Shown here: positions 17,035 through 25,364 of the stretch, piece by piece
Layout: every line of letters starts with the position of its first letter
How positions within the stretch are numbered: position 1 is the stretch's first letter
Source: Intestinimonas timonensis
GTDB taxonomy: Bacteria; Bacillota; Clostridia; Oscillospirales; Oscillospiraceae
Length of the DNA: 42,666 bases
Reading direction: 5' to 3'
NCBI RefSeq assembly: GCF_900626145.1
Contig: NZ_LR130823.1
Location: 1-42,666, forward strand
The notes under the pieces: model-generated
What the model was told of the DNA's origin: nothing
What the model saw: only the letters and a program-made list of their open reading frames with translations
Databases searched by the model: none
Made by a program: the position numbers and the translations under genes

Positions 17035-18365
17035 CCCTGCACATCGCCATCGTCAAAGGGATCGCCGCACTCCGGGCAGAACTTGGGCGGATGGGCGGGA
17101 TCATCCGGCTCCCAGCCGCATTTGTCGCATTTGTACTGGGGTACGCCAGCGGGCTTTTTCGCCCCGCACTCCGCGCAGAATTTCCCTTTGTTCACCGCAC
17201 CACAGGAACAGGTCCAGCCGTCCGCTGCGGGCCGGGGCTTGCCGCACTCTGGGCAGAATTTTCCGGTGATGCCGCTTTGTCCGCAGGCGCAGGTCCAGCC
17301 AGGGGCGGCAGGCGGGGGCGTGGGTACAGGTGCGGGGGTGGGCTGAGCCTGCTGCTGCGCGCCCATCTGATAGAGATTCTGGGCGTTCATGCCGCCCATC
17401 TGTCCAGCCATCCCCATGCCCATAAAAGCCATAGCGGGACCGGCATTGGGGTTGCTGGCCGCGGACTGCATGGCGCTGGCCTGTGCGCCCACCAGATGGG
17501 CCGCCGCCCGGGTGGGGTCCATAAAGGCCGCGTTGCGCTGCAGCTCCTTAATCATCTGCTCGTCTTCCTCATTGGCCTTGACGCTGGAGACGCCAAAGGA
17601 AACGATCTCCATGCCCCGCAGGTCCCGCCACCGGGAGGAGAGCTGCTCGTTGAGGGCTTCTGCCAGCTCCAGGGTGTGACCGGGGAGAGCGGAGTAACGG
17701 ATACCCATTTCCGAGATCTTTGCGAATGCGGGCTGCAGGGCGGTGAGCAGCTCCGTCTTCATCTGCCCCGCGATCTGCTCGGTCTTAAAGTCCTCGCTGA
17801 CGTTGCCGCAGACATTGGTATAGAACAGCATGGGGTTTTTCAGGCGGATGCTGTACTCGCCGAAGCAGCGGATGGCGATATCGATGTCGATACCCGCCCG
17901 CTGGTCCACCACCCGGAAGGGGACGGGGCTTGGGGTTCCGTACTTGTTGCCGGTGAGCTCCTTGGTATTGAAATAGTAGATGCGCTGGTCCTTGGGGGCC
18001 TCTCCGCCGAAGGTGAAACGCTTGCCGATGTTCTGGAACACGCCCTTGATGGATTCCCCCAGATCGCCGGTGAAGAGGCTGGGCTCGGTGGACATATCGT
18101 AGGTGTACTCGCCCGGCTCGGCGCACATATCCACCACCTTGCCCTGCTCCACGATGAGCATACACTGGCCGTTGGCCACGGCGATGACAGAGCCATTGGT
18201 GATGATGTTGTCATCCCCCTTGGTGTTGCTGGAGCGGCCTGTGGCCTTCTTCTTTCCCTTTACCGCCAGCACATCCGCGGGGATGGCTTCGCAGTAGAAG
18301 AATTCCTTCCACTGGTCGGCCATCACGCCGCCGGCTGCGCCCAATGCAGCTTTGATCAGTCCCAT
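17031..18365 (-). CDS. SPFH-domain protein with C-terminal zinc ribbons, YdjI-like
   Basis: A 444-aa protein. Residues about 20-290 are an SPFH/Band 7 domain of the 'virion core protein' type: WKEFFYCEAIPADVLAVKG, GQCMLIVEQGKVVDMCAEPGEYTYD, then a helical arm with RDLRGMEIVSFGVSSVKANEED. A low-complexity Met/Gln/Pro linker follows. The last hundred residues hold three zinc ribbons (CACG...CPECG, CSCG...CAECG, CDKCGW...CPECG). It is soluble and probably oligomerises on membranes. Bacillus subtilis YdjI has the same core and needs YdjG and YdjH for membrane localisation. GAGGAG precedes the ATG. Confidence 0.9.
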   Translation of the reverse strand: MGLIKAALGAAGGVMADQWKEFFYCEAIPADVLAVKGKKKATGRSSNTKGDDNIITNGSVIAVANGQCMLIVEQGKVVDMCAEPGEYTYDMSTEPSLFTGDLGESIKGVFQNIGKRFTFGGEAPKDQRIYYFNTKELTGNKYGTPSPVPFRVVDQRAGIDIDIAIRCFGEYSIRLKNPMLFYTNVCGNVSEDFKTEQIAGQMKTELLTALQPAFAKISEMGIRYSALPGHTLELAEALNEQLSSRWRDLRGMEIVSFGVSSVKANEEDEQMIKELQRNAAFMDPTRAAAHLVGAQASAMQSAASNPNAGPAMAFMGMGMAGQMGGMNAQNLYQMGAQQQAQPTPAPVPTPPPAAPGWTCACGQSGITGKFCPECGKPRPAADGWTCSCGAVNKGKFCAECGAKKPAGVPQYKCDKCGWEPDDPAHPPKFCPECGDPFDDGDVQG

Positions 18366-18402
18366 AATGCGATCTCCTCTCTTGTTTTATTTTGTTATGG
18401 TG

Positions 18403-19737
18403 TTATGGTGTCAGGAATGTCCACCCATCCACCAGATACCCGTTTGTGTCGGTGATGGGCCAGAGGTACCAAAAATCCTCCCAGGGGCGCTTGATGTGCA
18501 GGCACAGGTTCGGTACGCCTTCCGGGATCGTCAGGGAAAACCACCGAGGCTCATCAATGTTGAGCGTTTCGTCGTACAGGATCTCGTCCGTGACCCAATC
18601 CAGAAGCCGTCCGCTGTCATCCCACAGGGGCTCGCCCGTACAGAACCGGATCTGTGTTTCATACCAGCGCCCCACCACCAGCAGCCTGTCCAGTCCATCC
18701 GGCTCCAGCTTTGTGACCGGCAGTACCTCCAGCCATGCGGATACATCCTCCGGTGGGTTGGGCCAGTAGAAGGTCAGGCAGTCAGAAGGCTCCTCATACA
18801 AAGCCGTCTGCAGCGTTTCCGGCAAGAATGCGTTTACCCGCTGGTAGACCGCCGTGCGGACCGCCGGAGCGCCGTCCTTCTCGTAATGCTCCTGGAGATA
18901 CAGCGTATCCGGATCGGTCAGCGTGAGAAAGAACTCCGCGCCGGTATCATCGTGAAAGAGCCGGACGCTCCAAAGCTCGTTGGAGAGGCCGTGGAACAGC
19001 GGTTCCTCCAGCAACTCCGTCCGAAGCTCGGCTTCCTGCCGGTATTCCGGCTCATCCGTATCCAGAAAGTTCGCAAAGTAATAATCCGCGCTCAGCACAT
19101 ATCCCTCGATGGAGTCGCTCCACCTGCTTTCAAAAACCAGCGTGGAGGCCAAGCCTTCTTCCCGGGCGTTATAGCTCCATCCATCCACCTCGCCTGTGGT
19201 CATGTGCCATGTCCCATGCAGGTTTGCGATACACAGTTCGCCGCCCGGGCCCGGCCGCTCCGCTTTTTCAAAATAGAATCGATCCCCATAGAAGGATTCC
19301 AAAATGATGCGGCCATCTTCAATGCGGCCATTCATCTCACCATCTTCATCGCCGTCCGAGCTTGTCAGCCGCAGGGTGTGATCCGCGCCGAGCCACCAGG
19401 TCCCGCTGCCCAGATAGCTGTTGAAGCTGTCGCCCAGGACCTCACGGAATTGCGCCGTTCCGTCCTCGTTGAGAAAGAGATCGGCCCACCACCGCTCCGT
19501 GGGCATTTGGCTCACCTCTGTGCGGTCAAAGAGATCGTCGTAGGACTCGTGCTGTACAGCCGTCCAATAGGTGCCGCCCAATGAACTGTCGGAGTTATGG
19601 TCGGACGGAGGGGCGGAGGTCGCTGTGTCATCAGGAGACTCGGGCGGCCCTTCTTCTCCGCCGCCGGGGGTGCCGCCGCAGGCTGTCAGGCAGAGCGCCA
19701 ACAGCAAGGCCAGCATAGACTTCCATACTCGTTTCAT
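18403..19737 (-). CDS. Lipoprotein, first gene of the long operon
   Basis: A 444-aa lipoprotein with lipobox LTAC (C20) and an acidic Gly/Pro linker. The rest has two or three lipocalin-like beta stretches (YWTAVQHESYDDLF, GTAQFREVLG, GTWWLGADHTLRLTSSDG; then LHGTWHMTTGEVDGW), which look like repeated extracellular binding modules. No named family is recognised. The ATG at 19737 overlaps the stop of a 17-codon leader frame (ATGA), so translation is probably coupled to it. An in-frame GTG at 19749 is possible but less likely. The palindromic activator site lies 132 nt upstream. Confidence 0.83.
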   Translation of the reverse strand: MKRVWKSMLALLLALCLTACGGTPGGGEEGPPESPDDTATSAPPSDHNSDSSLGGTYWTAVQHESYDDLFDRTEVSQMPTERWWADLFLNEDGTAQFREVLGDSFNSYLGSGTWWLGADHTLRLTSSDGDEDGEMNGRIEDGRIILESFYGDRFYFEKAERPGPGGELCIANLHGTWHMTTGEVDGWSYNAREEGLASTLVFESRWSDSIEGYVLSADYYFANFLDTDEPEYRQEAELRTELLEEPLFHGLSNELWSVRLFHDDTGAEFFLTLTDPDTLYLQEHYEKDGAPAVRTAVYQRVNAFLPETLQTALYEEPSDCLTFYWPNPPEDVSAWLEVLPVTKLEPDGLDRLLVVGRWYETQIRFCTGEPLWDDSGRLLDWVTDEILYDETLNIDEPRWFSLTIPEGVPNLCLHIKRPWEDFWYLWPITDTNGYLVDGWTFLTP

Positions 19738-19787
19738 CTCACTGCACACCTTGACATCATCATTTCCCTGTTTGCAGTTACTTGCAT
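19734..19787 (-). CDS. 17-aa leader peptide overlapping the first lipoprotein start
   Basis: In the 5' untranslated region of the operon, ATG at 19787 is preceded by AGAGGTG at a 5-nt distance and opens a 17-codon frame (MQVTANREMMMSRCAVR) whose TGA overlaps the lipoprotein ATG. A ribosome finishing it would restart on the lipoprotein. It may simply help translation or make it conditional. It is too short for homology and is inferred from signals alone. Confidence 0.5.
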   Translation of the reverse strand: MQVTANREMMMSRCAVR

Positions 19788-19840
19788 GACGACACCTCTT
19801 TTCTTTCTGTTTTTGTTTCTCTGCGCTCTACTATGGTTTC

Positions 19841-19885
19841 ATTTTACCGGGTGCCGCTGTTTTGCGCCCTACCCGCAGCGGGTAG
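19841..19885 (-). promoter_or_regulatory. Activator site and promoter of the SPFH/lipoprotein operon
   Basis: On the minus strand the perfect palindrome CTACCCGCTGCGGGTAG (19869-19885) is followed after 22 nt by TAAAAT (19841-19846), a good -10 hexamer. No -35 box is visible where the palindrome's edge lies, so the site would replace it, centred near -43. The same 22-nt spacing is found at 25260-25304 and 33437-33481. The start point should be near 19834. Confidence 0.82.
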
Positions 19886-19902
19886 TTTTTCGGACAAAAC
19901 GC

Positions 19903-19931
19903 AAAAAGCGGAGCGGCATTTGCCGCTCCGC
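19903..19931 (-). terminator. Terminator of the SLH protein gene
   Basis: A perfect 10-bp GC-rich stem (GCGGAGCGGC / GCCGCTCCGC) with an AAAT loop, followed on the minus strand by TTTTT. It lies 20 nt after the stop of the 1550-aa gene and separates it from the operon promoter. Confidence 0.93.
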
Positions 19932-19951
19932 TTGGTAAGAATATCCTGTTA

Positions 19952-22900
19952 TTATTCCACATACCGATAGAGGAAGGTGACGATCTGGGCGCGGGTGCAG
20001 TTGTTATCCGAACCGAACAGGCCATTGCCGATCCCGCCGGTGATGCCCTTGTTCGCCGCCCATGTGACCGCGTCGGCATAGTAAGCGCCGGCCTTTACAT
20101 CGCTGAATACACTTCCTCCGCTGACCGCAGGGCTGCCCGCCGCACGGTACAGGAAGGTGACGATCTGAGCGCGGGTACAGGTAGCGTTGGGGCTGAACTT
20201 ACCGCCGCTCGTGCCGCTGGTGATGCCGTTCTCAACGGCCCAGGCCACCGCTTTGGCATAGTAGGCATCCGCGGGGACATCGGCAAAGCTGTTCATGCTC
20301 TTGGGGGCGGGAGATCCGGCAGCCCTCCACAGGAAGGTGACCGCCTGGGCGCGGGTACAGATGCCGTTGGGGGAGAAGGTGGTGGCGCTGGTGCCGCCGG
20401 TGATGCCCTTGTCCGCAGCCCAGATCACAGCGTTCTCATAATAAGCGCCGGAGGGAATGTCCGTGAAGGGATGCTTGTCGGCAGGCTGCTCGACCTCGAA
20501 CCTGCCCGCTACGGTAACCTTGCCGGACGGCATAGTAAAGACATACTTGCCGTTTTTCTCAGTCAGCTTGATTTCCTTGTCCTTATCGTCCAGAACGGTG
20601 AGGGTATCCAGCACATAGCCCTTGTCGGGATCGACCGTCAGGGTGACGGTGGTGCCCTTGGAGGCGGACTTGTGGCTGGCGGTCACATCACCGTTCTTGG
20701 CGCTCTTTACGGTGATGGAGTAGGTGGTGACACCACCGCCGCCACCGCCACCGGTGGAGCTGTTCTTCTCGAAGATCGCCTTGACTTCAACATTCTCGGC
20801 AGGCATGGTGAACTGGTTGTCCTTGATGGTCACGCTGCCCTTGACGACTTTCCACTCCTTGAAGTGGTAGCCGCTGTTCGGAGTTGCGGTCAGCTTGATC
20901 TCCGTCCCGGCGACAGCCTTGGCGTGGTCCACAGAAACGGAGCCGTTGCCGCCACTGGTCACGGTGACGGTGTACTCGGTGAGCTTGGGGATGCTCTCGG
21001 TCTTGGTGGCCGTGCAGGCAGAGCACTTGTAATGACGAGTCCCCTCCGTGGTCACGGTGGGCGCAACCTCGCTAACGAATACCCAGCTGTGGTTCTCGGT
21101 CTTTGCATAGCCGCAAGCGGTGCAGGTGCCGGTGTGGGTACCATCATTGCTATCCGTCCAGCTGGTGATGCTGTGCGGGGCTTCCTCGTAAGAACCGTCG
21201 TTCGCCGTGCAGTAACGGATATGCGTATCGGGAGTTGCAAAGATCCAGTTACCGCCATAGGTGTGTGTATGGGGCCCAGCCAGTGCCGGGAAGGCGTAGC
21301 TGAGGGTCACGCTGGTAGTAGTGCCACCTGCTTCGGGAGTAACCTTGTGGCCGTTGATGGTAAATACCGCATCGCTTGCGAAGGTATAGCCATCGTTTGC
21401 GGTCAGCGTAACGGTTGCGGTATACTCCTTCGCCTCAAATGCTGCATCAGCGGGGTTCCACGTCACAGAGGAAGCCGTGCAGTGAGCAGTACCGGTAACC
21501 GTCGCCGTGGTGTTGGGCGCAGCGCCGTAGGCCGGAGGCGTGATGCTGACGGCTGCGCCGTTCACGATCGTATCGTCGGCAGCAGCGGGCAGCGTATAGG
21601 TTACGGTGATCGCGCCGGACGGCATCTCGACAATCTTGGTTGCGGCCGTCGGATTCTTAATGGTGATGTGCGCCAGAACGTTTTCATTCACAGCAGGGAT
21701 CTCCAGCGTGTAGGTCTGTCCGGCCTGCGCGATCATGCTCTCGCCGGTGACAGCCTTATTGTGAATCACACAGCTGGGGCCGCCCCTCCACGCCATTGTC
21801 TCGCTACCGTAACAGTCCCTTACGAAATCGTCAGTGCCGAAGTTGGGGGTACCTTCAAAATCGGCCCACGTTTCTTTGAGGTCGTCGCCGGCCTTCAGCT
21901 CCGGCAGGGTGATGTTCAGCTTGCCCTCGTTTCTTGCGGTGATCACAAACGTGATCTGAACCCTGCTGGCACCGGCGCTATTGTCATCAGGCGCCTGAGT
22001 ATACCAGCCCCAACCTTCGGGGACATTCGGATCATCATACGAAGGTCTCTTGCTGTCATAATACCACCGCCGGACACCGTATTGTTCGATGGTGATGCCT
22101 TCCATGTCGGTGTAGAGCTTGAAGTTATCCTGGTTGGTTTTGAAATCTTCGTAGAATGCATAGCCATTCTTGGCGTCAAGCGTCAAATGGGCCTTATACT
22201 TACCGTTGGTCTGGAACTCCGTCTCATAATCAGTGTATCCCGTATCCGGTCTGAGCCAAAGAGTTCCGGTTGCCGTAGTCCACTTTGCAAAGTCAGGATT
22301 TTCCGCAGGATCGTCATAGGCTTCCGGGTTTGTTGCGGACAACTTGACCTTTTCATTGCCGGTCGCGATAGAGAAGGACGGATACTTGATCTCAGGATCA
22401 CGCTTGGTCAGCTTATAAAAATCCTGATCCATGACGTTATCATGAACGATTGCATCGTCTTCCTGATGCACAAAGTTATGCGGTCTCATGCCGTCCATGG
22501 GGTAGTTTTCCATGTTCAGCACAAGGCTGGTGACGTGCTTCACGCCGGAGTAGTCAATGGTGGTCTCGGTATAGCCGCAGCCCGTGCAGGAGCGGGTATA
22601 TTCCACGCCGCCGCCCGAGAGCGTATTACCCGCGACCCAATCGCTCATGGTGTGCTTTTCGCTGGTGTTCATGATCTTCTGGTCGCAGGAGCAGACCTTC
22701 CAGTGATACTTGGCGTTATAGCCCACGGAAGCTGGCTTGTGCTGGTGAGGTACTTCCAGAGGAAAGCTGAAATTGAGCGCACCGGTACTATCAACGTAGC
22801 CGATGACATCCACGCCGCCGAACTTCAGCGCCGTGACCTTGCCGTTCTCGCCGCTAAAGGTATAGCCATCCGGGGCGGGAATCGTAAAGGAGACATGGTT

Positions 22901-24604
22901 GATGCCCACCTGAATGTTGTCATGTTCCCACGTTACATTAGGATGTATCGCCACGGTATTTCCGTTTTTGTCCTTGGCCTCGAAGCTCAATTCACCGGGC
23001 TCACCGACGTCAGCCTTGTCCACGTTGAACGAAACGGTAGAAATGAAGGTGTCTGCCGCTTCGCTCACCACCAGCTTGACGATATGATCGTTGCTCATGA
23101 TGCCGACGGAGCTGCCGTCCTTTTGCAGATTCAGCTGCAAATCAAAGGAATAGACCGACGGGGCTTCGCCTGCGGGAATGGTATAGCTATATTCGGTGGC
23201 GGTGGCGCTGATGGGAACGCTGGTGGGGGTGTTAGAGCCGACGGTATAGCAATCGAAATTGGCTCGATAGGTATAGCCCGCGTCTTTCAGCTCCTGCGCC
23301 AGAGGATACCACTCGAACTTGAGGGTACGCGCCGTGTTGTTGGTAATCTCCTTAACTTCGCCCTTGAAGTCCTTGGCGTAGTCGATGGAGTCGCCGTCCA
23401 GCGTGACGGACTTCATGCCCCATGCGTTGCGGATGACCTCGATGGGGCCCTTCAAGTTTAAATTCAGATAGAAAGACCCACCGTAAGGATTGTCGTCAAA
23501 TATCACGCGCGAGCCGATGTTCTCGGAGGTATAGATCTTCCCGTTCACCTTTATCGCGCTGTTCGGGAAGAACTTCATAACGCGCTCTATCACCTGCTGT
23601 TTGACCCGCGAATCGTACCCACGCTCTCTGGTGACACCGTAAATATCGAGCTTGAGATACTGGCCGGACGCGTCAAATACGCCGCTTTTGATCAGCATCG
23701 CCGGCTCGTTCCCCTTATAATTGCTTTCTTTTATGCTTTCGGTAACATAAAGGCCATCGTTGAAGCGCGCCCCGTCTATGACCATCTGCGTCTTATTTTC
23801 CAGCAGGCTGGTCACCGCAAACGGGGAGTTGAACTCGCCGTCGTTGAGAAGAACGCGCGGCTCCGCATCTCCCTCTTTCCACGACAGCTTATCTGTCCAG
23901 ACTATGCCGTTGAAGGTGCCGCCGTTGACTGTGAGATTGGAATAGCGCAGCAGCAGCGCCGTCGGCATATACTCAACCTGCCTCATACTGGTATTGCTCC
24001 TGTCCCAGCTGTACGGGCAGTTGATCGTGCCGCCGTTGATCGTGATCTGCGGGCGCTCACCGCCCTTGAACGGAACAAAATAGTTGTCGCTGATGCAGCC
24101 GTTGTTTCCATAGACATTCGAATCTATCGGATTCAGCCTTGTCAGCGTGCCGCCGTCCATTGTGAATTTGGCAGGCGCGCCAGCACTGTCGGGGCTTATC
24201 ATGATGATGCAGTGCCACTTGGAGTCCCTCGCAAATTCAACCTCGATCGCGCCGCCGCCCTGGCTGTCGCACAGCGTGAATTCGCCGGAGCGAATTGTGA
24301 TCAGGTTGTTAAACTCCGCCCGCTTGCTTGCGTCGATCCTGATCTTATGGCCGTTCAGGTCCAGTTTTTGGCTTTCCTTTATAATGATCGCATCATCATC
24401 ATATCCCGTCGTATAATCGATGTCATTTTCCAGCGTGAGATCTCTTGAAGCGGGCGAACTGAGATAGCTTTTAAACCCGCTCCAGTCCTTGATGTTGCCG
24501 TATCCGTAAGTATCGTCCGCCGCGCTCGCCGTCGCGCCCATGGCGGGCAGCAGTGAGAGCAGCATGGCCAGCGTCAGCAGTAAACTGGTAATTCGTTTTC
24601 TCAT
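19952..24604 (-). CDS. Secreted S-layer-homology (SLH) surface protein, 1550 aa
   Basis: A large cell-wall-attached protein. The signal peptide ends near residue 28 (ATASAAD). Residues about 35-330 look like a beta-helix (LDLNGHKIRIDASKR, FTMDGGTLTRL, ITINGGTINC). A long middle part has several Ig-like or beta-sandwich segments and two Cys-containing 'CTGCGYTETT'/'CTACGYAKTE' modules, with HTY-type spacing. Two repeat domains of the Flg_new/InlB-B kind follow (about 1210-1290 and 1293-1375, GYHFKEWKV, GKVTVAGRFE), separated by a glycine run. Three SLH domains complete it (about 1378, 1437 and 1498 to the end), each with TRAQxVTFLxR. SLH domains bind pyruvylated secondary wall polymer. The gene has its own terminator. 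AGGAGG precedes the ATG. Confidence 0.92.
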   Translation of the reverse strand: MRKRITSLLLTLAMLLSLLPAMGATASAADDTYGYGNIKDWSGFKSYLSSPASRDLTLENDIDYTTGYDDDAIIIKESQKLDLNGHKIRIDASKRAEFNNLITIRSGEFTLCDSQGGGAIEVEFARDSKWHCIIMISPDSAGAPAKFTMDGGTLTRLNPIDSNVYGNNGCISDNYFVPFKGGERPQITINGGTINCPYSWDRSNTSMRQVEYMPTALLLRYSNLTVNGGTFNGIVWTDKLSWKEGDAEPRVLLNDGEFNSPFAVTSLLENKTQMVIDGARFNDGLYVTESIKESNYKGNEPAMLIKSGVFDASGQYLKLDIYGVTRERGYDSRVKQQVIERVMKFFPNSAIKVNGKIYTSENIGSRVIFDDNPYGGSFYLNLNLKGPIEVIRNAWGMKSVTLDGDSIDYAKDFKGEVKEITNNTARTLKFEWYPLAQELKDAGYTYRANFDCYTVGSNTPTSVPISATATEYSYTIPAGEAPSVYSFDLQLNLQKDGSSVGIMSNDHIVKLVVSEAADTFISTVSFNVDKADVGEPGELSFEAKDKNGNTVAIHPNVTWEHDNIQVGINHVSFTIPAPDGYTFSGENGKVTALKFGGVDVIGYVDSTGALNFSFPLEVPHQHKPASVGYNAKYHWKVCSCDQKIMNTSEKHTMSDWVAGNTLSGGGVEYTRSCTGCGYTETTIDYSGVKHVTSLVLNMENYPMDGMRPHNFVHQEDDAIVHDNVMDQDFYKLTKRDPEIKYPSFSIATGNEKVKLSATNPEAYDDPAENPDFAKWTTATGTLWLRPDTGYTDYETEFQTNGKYKAHLTLDAKNGYAFYEDFKTNQDNFKLYTDMEGITIEQYGVRRWYYDSKRPSYDDPNVPEGWGWYTQAPDDNSAGASRVQITFVITARNEGKLNITLPELKAGDDLKETWADFEGTPNFGTDDFVRDCYGSETMAWRGGPSCVIHNKAVTGESMIAQAGQTYTLEIPAVNENVLAHITIKNPTAATKIVEMPSGAITVTYTLPAAADDTIVNGAAVSITPPAYGAAPNTTATVTGTAHCTASSVTWNPADAAFEAKEYTATVTLTANDGYTFASDAVFTINGHKVTPEAGGTTTSVTLSYAFPALAGPHTHTYGGNWIFATPDTHIRYCTANDGSYEEAPHSITSWTDSNDGTHTGTCTACGYAKTENHSWVFVSEVAPTVTTEGTRHYKCSACTATKTESIPKLTEYTVTVTSGGNGSVSVDHAKAVAGTEIKLTATPNSGYHFKEWKVVKGSVTIKDNQFTMPAENVEVKAIFEKNSSTGGGGGGGVTTYSITVKSAKNGDVTASHKSASKGTTVTLTVDPDKGYVLDTLTVLDDKDKEIKLTEKNGKYVFTMPSGKVTVAGRFEVEQPADKHPFTDIPSGAYYENAVIWAADKGITGGTSATTFSPNGICTRAQAVTFLWRAAGSPAPKSMNSFADVPADAYYAKAVAWAVENGITSGTSGGKFSPNATCTRAQIVTFLYRAAGSPAVSGGSVFSDVKAGAYYADAVTWAANKGITGGIGNGLFGSDNNCTRAQIVTFLYRYVE

Positions 24605-24845
24605 GTTCTATCTTCCTCCTATTTTGATTAGATACCCATTGTCCGCGCATTGTTTCTCGGCGTGCGGCCTCTTTTTTCCTCCCTTCTGCCTCCTAAAACC
24701 GCAGCACTTTTTCCGTTGTCTCTTGGTGTTCGCCGCCAGGCCGTCTTTGTGTATAAAACCGAATCGACCAGAGCCGGATCAACGCCTACCACGGTAGGCG
24801 TTGAAATGGGGGGTACCCCCCATTTCAAAATGATCTTTGCCTATC
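24605..24845. other. Leader/promoter region of the SLH gene
   Basis: 241 nt without a gene. On the minus strand it contains two touching perfect palindromes (24780-24828), then a possible promoter (TTGATC at the inner edge of the first palindrome and TTTATAC-like sequence about 18-20 nt on), a purine-rich stretch and AGGAGG before the ATG. The 5' untranslated region would be about 130 nt. Confidence 0.5.
24780..24828. repeat. Two overlapping perfect palindromes
   Basis: The first, 24780-24803, is CAACGCCTACC-AC-GGTAGGCGTTG. The second, 24801-24828, is a 28-nt perfect dyad centred on GGGGGGTACCCCCC and flanked by TTGAAAT/ATTTCAA. They share TTG. Neither strand has a U tract. They lie between the receiver-like gene's stop and the SLH promoter, so they could stop transcription, act as operators, or both. 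Confidence 0.8.
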
Positions 24846-25232
24846 TCAAAGGGATTGCAGACTGGCGGCCAAATAGTCCAGAGATACATCATAAAACACA
24901 AAGTCGTCGATCTCGCCCCTACGCTTAGCCTCGATGGCGCGGCTCACAGCCTCCGGCTGTCCTTCGGGGCACATCAGCATGAGCCGGCAGTGGGGCGTGA
25001 CTTCCCGCAGCCATGCGCACAGGGCCAGACAGAAGTCGATGCCGTGATCGCCGTCCTCGGAGACCTCCAGCAGTGCCCCGGAGGCCAGATGGCTGCGGAT
25101 GGCCACATCCGCGTTGGCATAGTCCGGCTCATAGCACAGCTGTATTCCCGGGGCGTCCCGCACTTTCGCCATCAGGCCCTGAGCCAGCGATGCCCGCCGC
25201 ATGATCAGGAGCACAGTTTTCAGCCTCCCCAC
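24846..25232 (-). CDS. Receiver-like protein lacking key residues (copy 2)
   Basis: A 128-aa stand-alone receiver-like protein, paralogue of the one at 5402-5782. The two share KTVL at the start, QGL in helix 1 and the C-terminal IDDFVFYDxSLxYL. At the phosphoacceptor position it has glutamate (ALLEVSED) instead of aspartate, and the strand-5 lysine is absent, so normal phosphorylation is unlikely and the Glu might mimic it. The GTG at 25232 has AAGG 8 nt upstream; a CTG at 25223, with GGAGG 8 nt upstream, matches the paralogue's start better. A longer frame to 25286 would begin before the predicted transcription start and is rejected. Confidence 0.75.
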   Translation of the reverse strand: MGRLKTVLLIMRRASLAQGLMAKVRDAPGIQLCYEPDYANADVAIRSHLASGALLEVSEDGDHGIDFCLALCAWLREVTPHCRLMLMCPEGQPEAVSRAIEAKRRGEIDDFVFYDVSLDYLAASLQSL

Positions 25233-25259
25233 CTCCCATACCTTCTGTATTACAGATTT

Positions 25260-25304
25260 ATTGTAGAGCTTATTTCGAATTTGCACCCTACCCGCTGCGG
25301 GTAG
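25260..25304 (-). promoter_or_regulatory. Activator site and promoter of receiver-like gene 2
   Basis: On the minus strand the perfect palindrome CTACCCGCAGCGGGTAG (25288-25304) is followed after exactly 22 nt by TACAAT (25260-25265). No -35 hexamer is seen. The predicted start is near 25253, giving a leader of about 20 nt. It lies just downstream of the two-component operon's terminator, so this gene is a separate unit. Confidence 0.82.
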
Positions 25305-25317
25305 TCTTTTCCCTGAA

Positions 25318-25349
25318 ACAAAAAATCCACCGGCACAAAGCCGGTGGAT
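25318..25349 (-). terminator. Terminator of the response-regulator operon
   Basis: ATCCACCGGC pairs with GCCGGTGGAT (25325-25349) and is followed on the minus strand by a T run. It lies 16 nt after the stop of the NarL-type gene. Confidence 0.93.
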
Positions 25350-25364
25350 AGGAAGTGCAATTTT

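Noticed and set aside
17091..18455. 454-codon plus-strand frame opposite the SPFH gene
   Set aside because: The SPFH domain and zinc ribbons are on the minus strand; the other frame gives low-complexity sequence.
20471..23461. 996-codon open frame on the plus strand opposite the SLH gene
   Set aside because: The minus strand encodes a convincing signal peptide, repeats and SLH domains. The plus frame has no ribosome site or domain and is a by-product of codon bias.
24846..25286. Longer version of receiver-like protein 2 starting at 25286
   Set aside because: That start lies upstream of the predicted transcription start near 25253 and inside the activator region.
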